Shown one piece after another: positions 43,440-46,773 of a stretch of 46,773 nt of DNA. Position numbers and translations under genes: made by a program. A model generated the notes under the pieces. That model ran no database searches, was not told the DNA's origin, and worked only from the letters and a program-made list of their open reading frames with translations. Source of the stretch: Chara braunii (lineage: Eukaryota > Streptophyta > Charophyceae > Charales > Characeae); assembly GCA_003427395.1 (NCBI GenBank), contig BFEA01000364.1, forward strand, positions 1,363,773-1,410,545. Direction: 5' to 3'. Numbering within the stretch: the first letter of the stretch is position 1; every line of letters starts with the position of its first letter.

Positions 43440-43765
43440 TTTGACTCAAGCAACCGACTCAAGCAAGTGAATGGACGCAAGCAACTGACTCAAAGAACTC
43501 ACCTGACTCAGGTAACTCTACTAACTAAACTGACCCAAAAACTTAACTATGGCCGACTCCACTGACTCAACAACTGAAATGCTGCAATTGACTGGAATGA
43601 CTCAACTGACCAGGCAGACTCAACCGACATGAGTTGAACGGACAACATAACTACGTAGACTCACTTGACTCAGCTCAGTCAACTGACTCAACTGACTCAA
43701 CTGACTCAACAGACACGAGTTCGACGGACTCAACTGACTCAACTGACAATGACATGACTTAAAGT
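43440..43765. repeat. TGACTCAAC-type short repeat field
   Basis: Many copies of GACTCAA(C) at 9-11 bp and irregular longer spacing, most regular at 43665-43750. No coding supported. Confidence 0.75.
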
Positions 43766-43848
43766 ATAAAATTCGCAGAACTAATTCAACAGACTTCTGA
43801 GACTTATGAGAAAGAAGCCCCGAAGAGCAATCGATAGCAGTGAAGCCT

Positions 43849-44058
43849 CTAAGGCCCGTTCTTGTCACCCGAGTGCCCCCATTCTTCGTGGCTGCTGCTG
43901 TGTGCTGAAACACCCGCATAATCGTTATCACTGATGATCTCCGCCTTTCTTTTACGTGACTTCGGAGCCTTGCTCCGCTGTGCTCGGGCGACTCGGACCT
44001 CGGCCGCAATGGTTTTCACCACTTCGTTGCTTGTAGATACTTCCGTGGACGCCCTCAT
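43849..44058 (-). CDS. Hypothetical basic segment, possibly C-terminal tail of the hAT-related gene
   Basis: 70 residues starting MRASTEVSTS, with a Lys/Arg cluster 'KSRKRKAEI' that could act as a nuclear signal, ending at TAG 43849. It lies downstream of the Gln-rich region on the same strand and could be a terminal exon, a separate small frame or chance. No family recognised. Confidence 0.25.
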   Translation of the reverse strand: MRASTEVSTSNEVVKTIAAEVRVARAQRSKAPKSRKRKAEIISDNDYAGVSAHSSSHEEWGHSGDKNGP

Positions 44059-44156
44059 CCGCTCTTCACTGCAGGGGGTCCGACCTTCTGAGCAACTCTC
44101 TTATGCTTCCTTCCCGCAAGGCTCACGTCAAGGTTGTCGTGATGTGTAACCTCAAG

Positions 44157-44856
44157 CAACGGTGGGAAGGTGGAATGCTCAACAACAGACGTTTTCGCTG
44201 GCTGTTCCTCATGCTGCTACAGTTCCTACTGCTGCTCAAACTGCTTATCTGCTTCCCGCTGCTGTGACCCCTCCACGTAAAGCTCAAGTTGCTCTTGGTG
44301 CTGGTGGCCGTCTTGTGGTTGCTGTTGCTGCTCGTCTTCTTGTCGGATCCCGCAATCTGCCTGCCGCAGCCCACCCTTTTGGTGCTGCTGCTGATCCTCC
44401 AGTGATGTGGATTCCTTGTGCTGCTGCATGCCAGCGGTGTACTCTTCTTGCAGTCCCTTTCCTGTGTTCTCTAGCTCTTCCCCTTCTCCCAATGCTCTCG
44501 CTGCAGTTGGGGACCCCGAGCAACGGTGGGAAGGTGGAATGCTCAACATCAGGCGTTTTCGCTGGCTGTTCCTCATGCTGCTGCAGTTCCTCCTGCTGCA
44601 GTTCCTGCTGCTGCTCAAACTGCTTATCTGCTTCCCGCTGCTGTGACCCCTCCACGTAAAGCTCAAGTTGCTCTTGGTGCTGGTGGACGTCTTGCGGTTG
44701 CTGTTGCTGATCGACTTCTTGTCGCATCCCGCAATCTGCCTGCCGGAGTCCACCCTTTTGGTGTTGCTGCTGATCCTCCAGTGGTGTGGATTCCTCGTGC
44801 TGCTGCATGCCAGCGGTGTACTCTTCTTGCAGTCCCTTTCCTGTGTTCTCTAGCTC
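44157..44856 (-). repeat. Tandem duplication of about 330 bp coding a Gln-rich tail
   Basis: 44157-44477 is repeated as 44521-44856, with a 43-bp spacer and a 15-bp length difference in a CTG-rich part. On the minus strand both copies read as Gln-rich protein ('QQQHQKGGLRQADCG', 'QDGHQHQEQLELYVEG'). The 364-bp period is not a multiple of three, so the two copies are in different frames. Confidence 0.75.
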
Positions 44857-46773
44857 ACAGGAACTGCCACACGTTTTGCAGCCTCTTGTTGCATCCGTTG
44901 CTCAACAAGAGGCCGGTCCCTGCGGGCCAAGGTCTGCGCCTCTGCTCTAGCACGCTCATCCTCGCTATCAACATTTACGAAGGCGGGCCTCATTGTCTTC
45001 AAGAAGTCTGCGTCGTCGTCCAAGTGCGCCACATCCGCCCTCCATGTGAGCTCCTCATCAACGTTGTCGTCGTCACTGTTGTCTGACTTGTCACTCTCTC
45101 GAGGCGGATACAGGTCAAACTCCACCTTCTCCTCCTCTTCCTCGTCCTTATCCTCGTCCTTGTCCTAGTCCTCCCCTTCCTCCTCTTCCCCCTCCTCGTC
45201 CTCCTCCCCGTCAGCCTCACCCCCTTCTTCATAACCGCCCTCAACATCATCGTCAAGCAATTGCATCTCCTTGAGGTCCTCAAGCTGCTGCTGCTCTTGT
45301 GTCTTCTGTCCCTTTCCCCTCCAGATAAGGTCCTCCCCATCGTCACTGCTATCAGAGGAGCTCGAGTTATCTACCCTTTTCATCCTTGGGACCCTCCATT
45401 TGGGCGCCTTTCTCAGGCAAATCATCCATGCCCCCTCATCATCAGAAGGGTAAACACTTGCTGCCGTGGCAGGGAGAACAGTCGGGTCGTCAAGCGATGG
45501 AGCTTCCGCCTCATCGAAGTAGTTGGCCCATAAGTCAATGTAACCCTCCCTCTTTGTCCCCTTCACCTTTTGTAGTTGTCCGTTCCAATGAACGTAGACG
45601 AGCTTCGCAACGGTCCCACTGCTCAACGTGTTTCTCTATTTGCTGTACACGAGATCCAACGACGACCAATTTCTCTCGCACGGGGTGGCCGTGCTCCATA
45701 TGGCGGTGACCCTCACTGCAATCTCCTGCAATTTCCTGTGGCTTTGACCATGAGTGCTCCACTATTTAGATGCGGTCAGCTACGAAAGCCCACTGTCAAA
45801 AGTCGCGAACTTTGTCCAGAAGCTCTCCTCCTCCTCCCTTTTCTTTGGAGGCTCTTCCCCCTTCTTTCGGGCTTCTTCCCTCTTTTTTTTTACCTCCTCC
45901 GCCCACTTGTGGTTCATTTCCTGTGTGGGCTCCTTGAGGAAGGCCTGCAGATCTGCGAATAGGTCAGGGTTCTCTTTACACTCCCATGTGGAATCCTCCG
46001 GGCACTGAGACAGCAAGGACTTCATTGTATTCTGCACAAGCGGGCTGTTAATGTCATTCAACCACCGCCCGTTTTTCTTCTTCAGATTGAGGAGGAAGTT
46101 GGCAGCATGCACTAGCTGCCTCATCATTTTGCACCGGGTAGTGATCTTAGTATTGATGGCCTTCTGTTGCGCTGCTGTTAGTCCGTCAATGTGCTGCATA
46201 CGCTTTACGAGGCCTTCAACAAAGTTCCAGAGCTGATGTGGGGCTATGCCATTGCGGTCCATCTTCCGAAGCATCTCATACACGGGGTCCATCACTGTCA
46301 CAACTATGTCCAACAACTGCCACCATTTCGTGGACCGCACGGTGATGCACGTGGTTTCCGATTTGCCTCTGTCCTTTGCTCCACTCCACATGATGTCCTT
46401 CTAACCTTCCTCCATCATCTCGTCCAATACCTTCCTCCTGTCCCTCAACCGCTCGAGCATCATGAACTTGAATGTGAACCGCACCTCTGTGGGGAGAATC
46501 GGCGACATCTCCCTCACCAAGTCTGAACACTTGTTATAGAGGGACACTGTATGGTGGTGATTCTTAATGACCTTCACAATCATCTTCGCACTCTGCGCCA
46601 CTTCCTGCACCCAGTCCACTCCACATATGTCGTTCAGCAGCAGGTTCAAGCAGTGTGTTGCGCAAGTAACCCAAGGAATGTGGGCAATTCGAAGATTTGT
46701 TCACCTCCTCAAGATCCGTGCAACTTGCTTATTTACCTCAGAGTCTACGTTATCCGTGCATATTGCGTTGATT
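44850..46773 (-). pseudogene. hAT-family transposase, C-terminal part, running off the window
   Basis: One continuous frame from the right edge to 44850, broken only by stops (TGA about 46703, TAG 46401, TAG 45780 and about 45768, TAG about 45650, TAG about 45167). Conserved features: 'ICTDNVDSEVNKQV' (catalytic Asp region, DUF659-like), 'WVTCATHCLNLLLNDI' (Cys/His), 'VYEMLRKMD', then the dimerisation signature 'TPCERNWSSLDL' and 'VAKLVYVHWN'. After it come an acidic Ser/Asp/Glu tail and a second acidic block to 44850. The N-terminal BED finger would lie beyond the window. Confidence 0.82.

Noticed and set aside
43076-43480. Cys- and Ser-rich minus-strand protein
   Set aside because: It is the translation of the GAA and AAC microsatellites.

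Overview
This window is eukaryotic nuclear DNA made almost entirely of transposable elements. No single-copy host gene, rRNA or tRNA gene was recognised. The element types suggest the green lineage, perhaps a large-genome streptophyte alga such as Chara. They are Penelope-like retroelements (PLEs) with an N-terminal GIY-YIG nuclease (Chlamys type, reported from green algae, spike mosses and slime molds), a Ty3/gypsy element primed by tRNA-Asp as in several plant families, and a hAT transposase. The species assignment is an inference. Scattered Ns, one 163-N gap and duplicated N patterns show a short-read scaffold.

Layout. 1-866 is a minisatellite whose roughly 50-bp monomers each carry a small stem-loop. 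1561-4419 is a decayed Chlamys-type PLE (copy 1). 4420-8229 is non-coding and AT-rich, with an 81-T run. 8230-42161 is a three-level nest. A small element of about 455 bp has 11-bp inverted termini and an exact 8-bp target duplication, as in hAT MITEs. It was split by a second PLE of about 5.4 kb with 473-bp pseudo-LTRs (8383-8855 and 41371-41843). That PLE was split in turn by a 28.1-kb Ty3/gypsy element (9730-37800) whose LTRs are about 8 kb each. 42162-43850 holds a foldback repeat and microsatellites. 43849-46773, on the minus strand, is a hAT transposase relic that runs off the window, with an acidic tail and a Gln-rich tail.

The giant LTR element encodes, in order: Gag with a Gln/Gly/Tyr repeat and zinc knuckle, aspartic protease, reverse transcriptase, RNase H, integrase with a GPY/F module, and then a second Gag-like frame with its own intact CCHC knuckle. 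All these frames are interrupted, mostly by nonsense changes that fit C-to-T decay, so the element looks dead as assembled.

The most unusual signal is non-coding. Four separate arrays (1-866; 14239-14930 with its 3' LTR twin; 15222-15880 with its twin; 28517-28690) each repeat a short hairpin in which the loop sequence is held constant while the two stem arms change together. The last 1 kb of each LTR adds a run of adjacent stem-loops. This covariation-like pattern suggests selection or a copying mechanism that maintains structure. It is the best candidate here for something undescribed.
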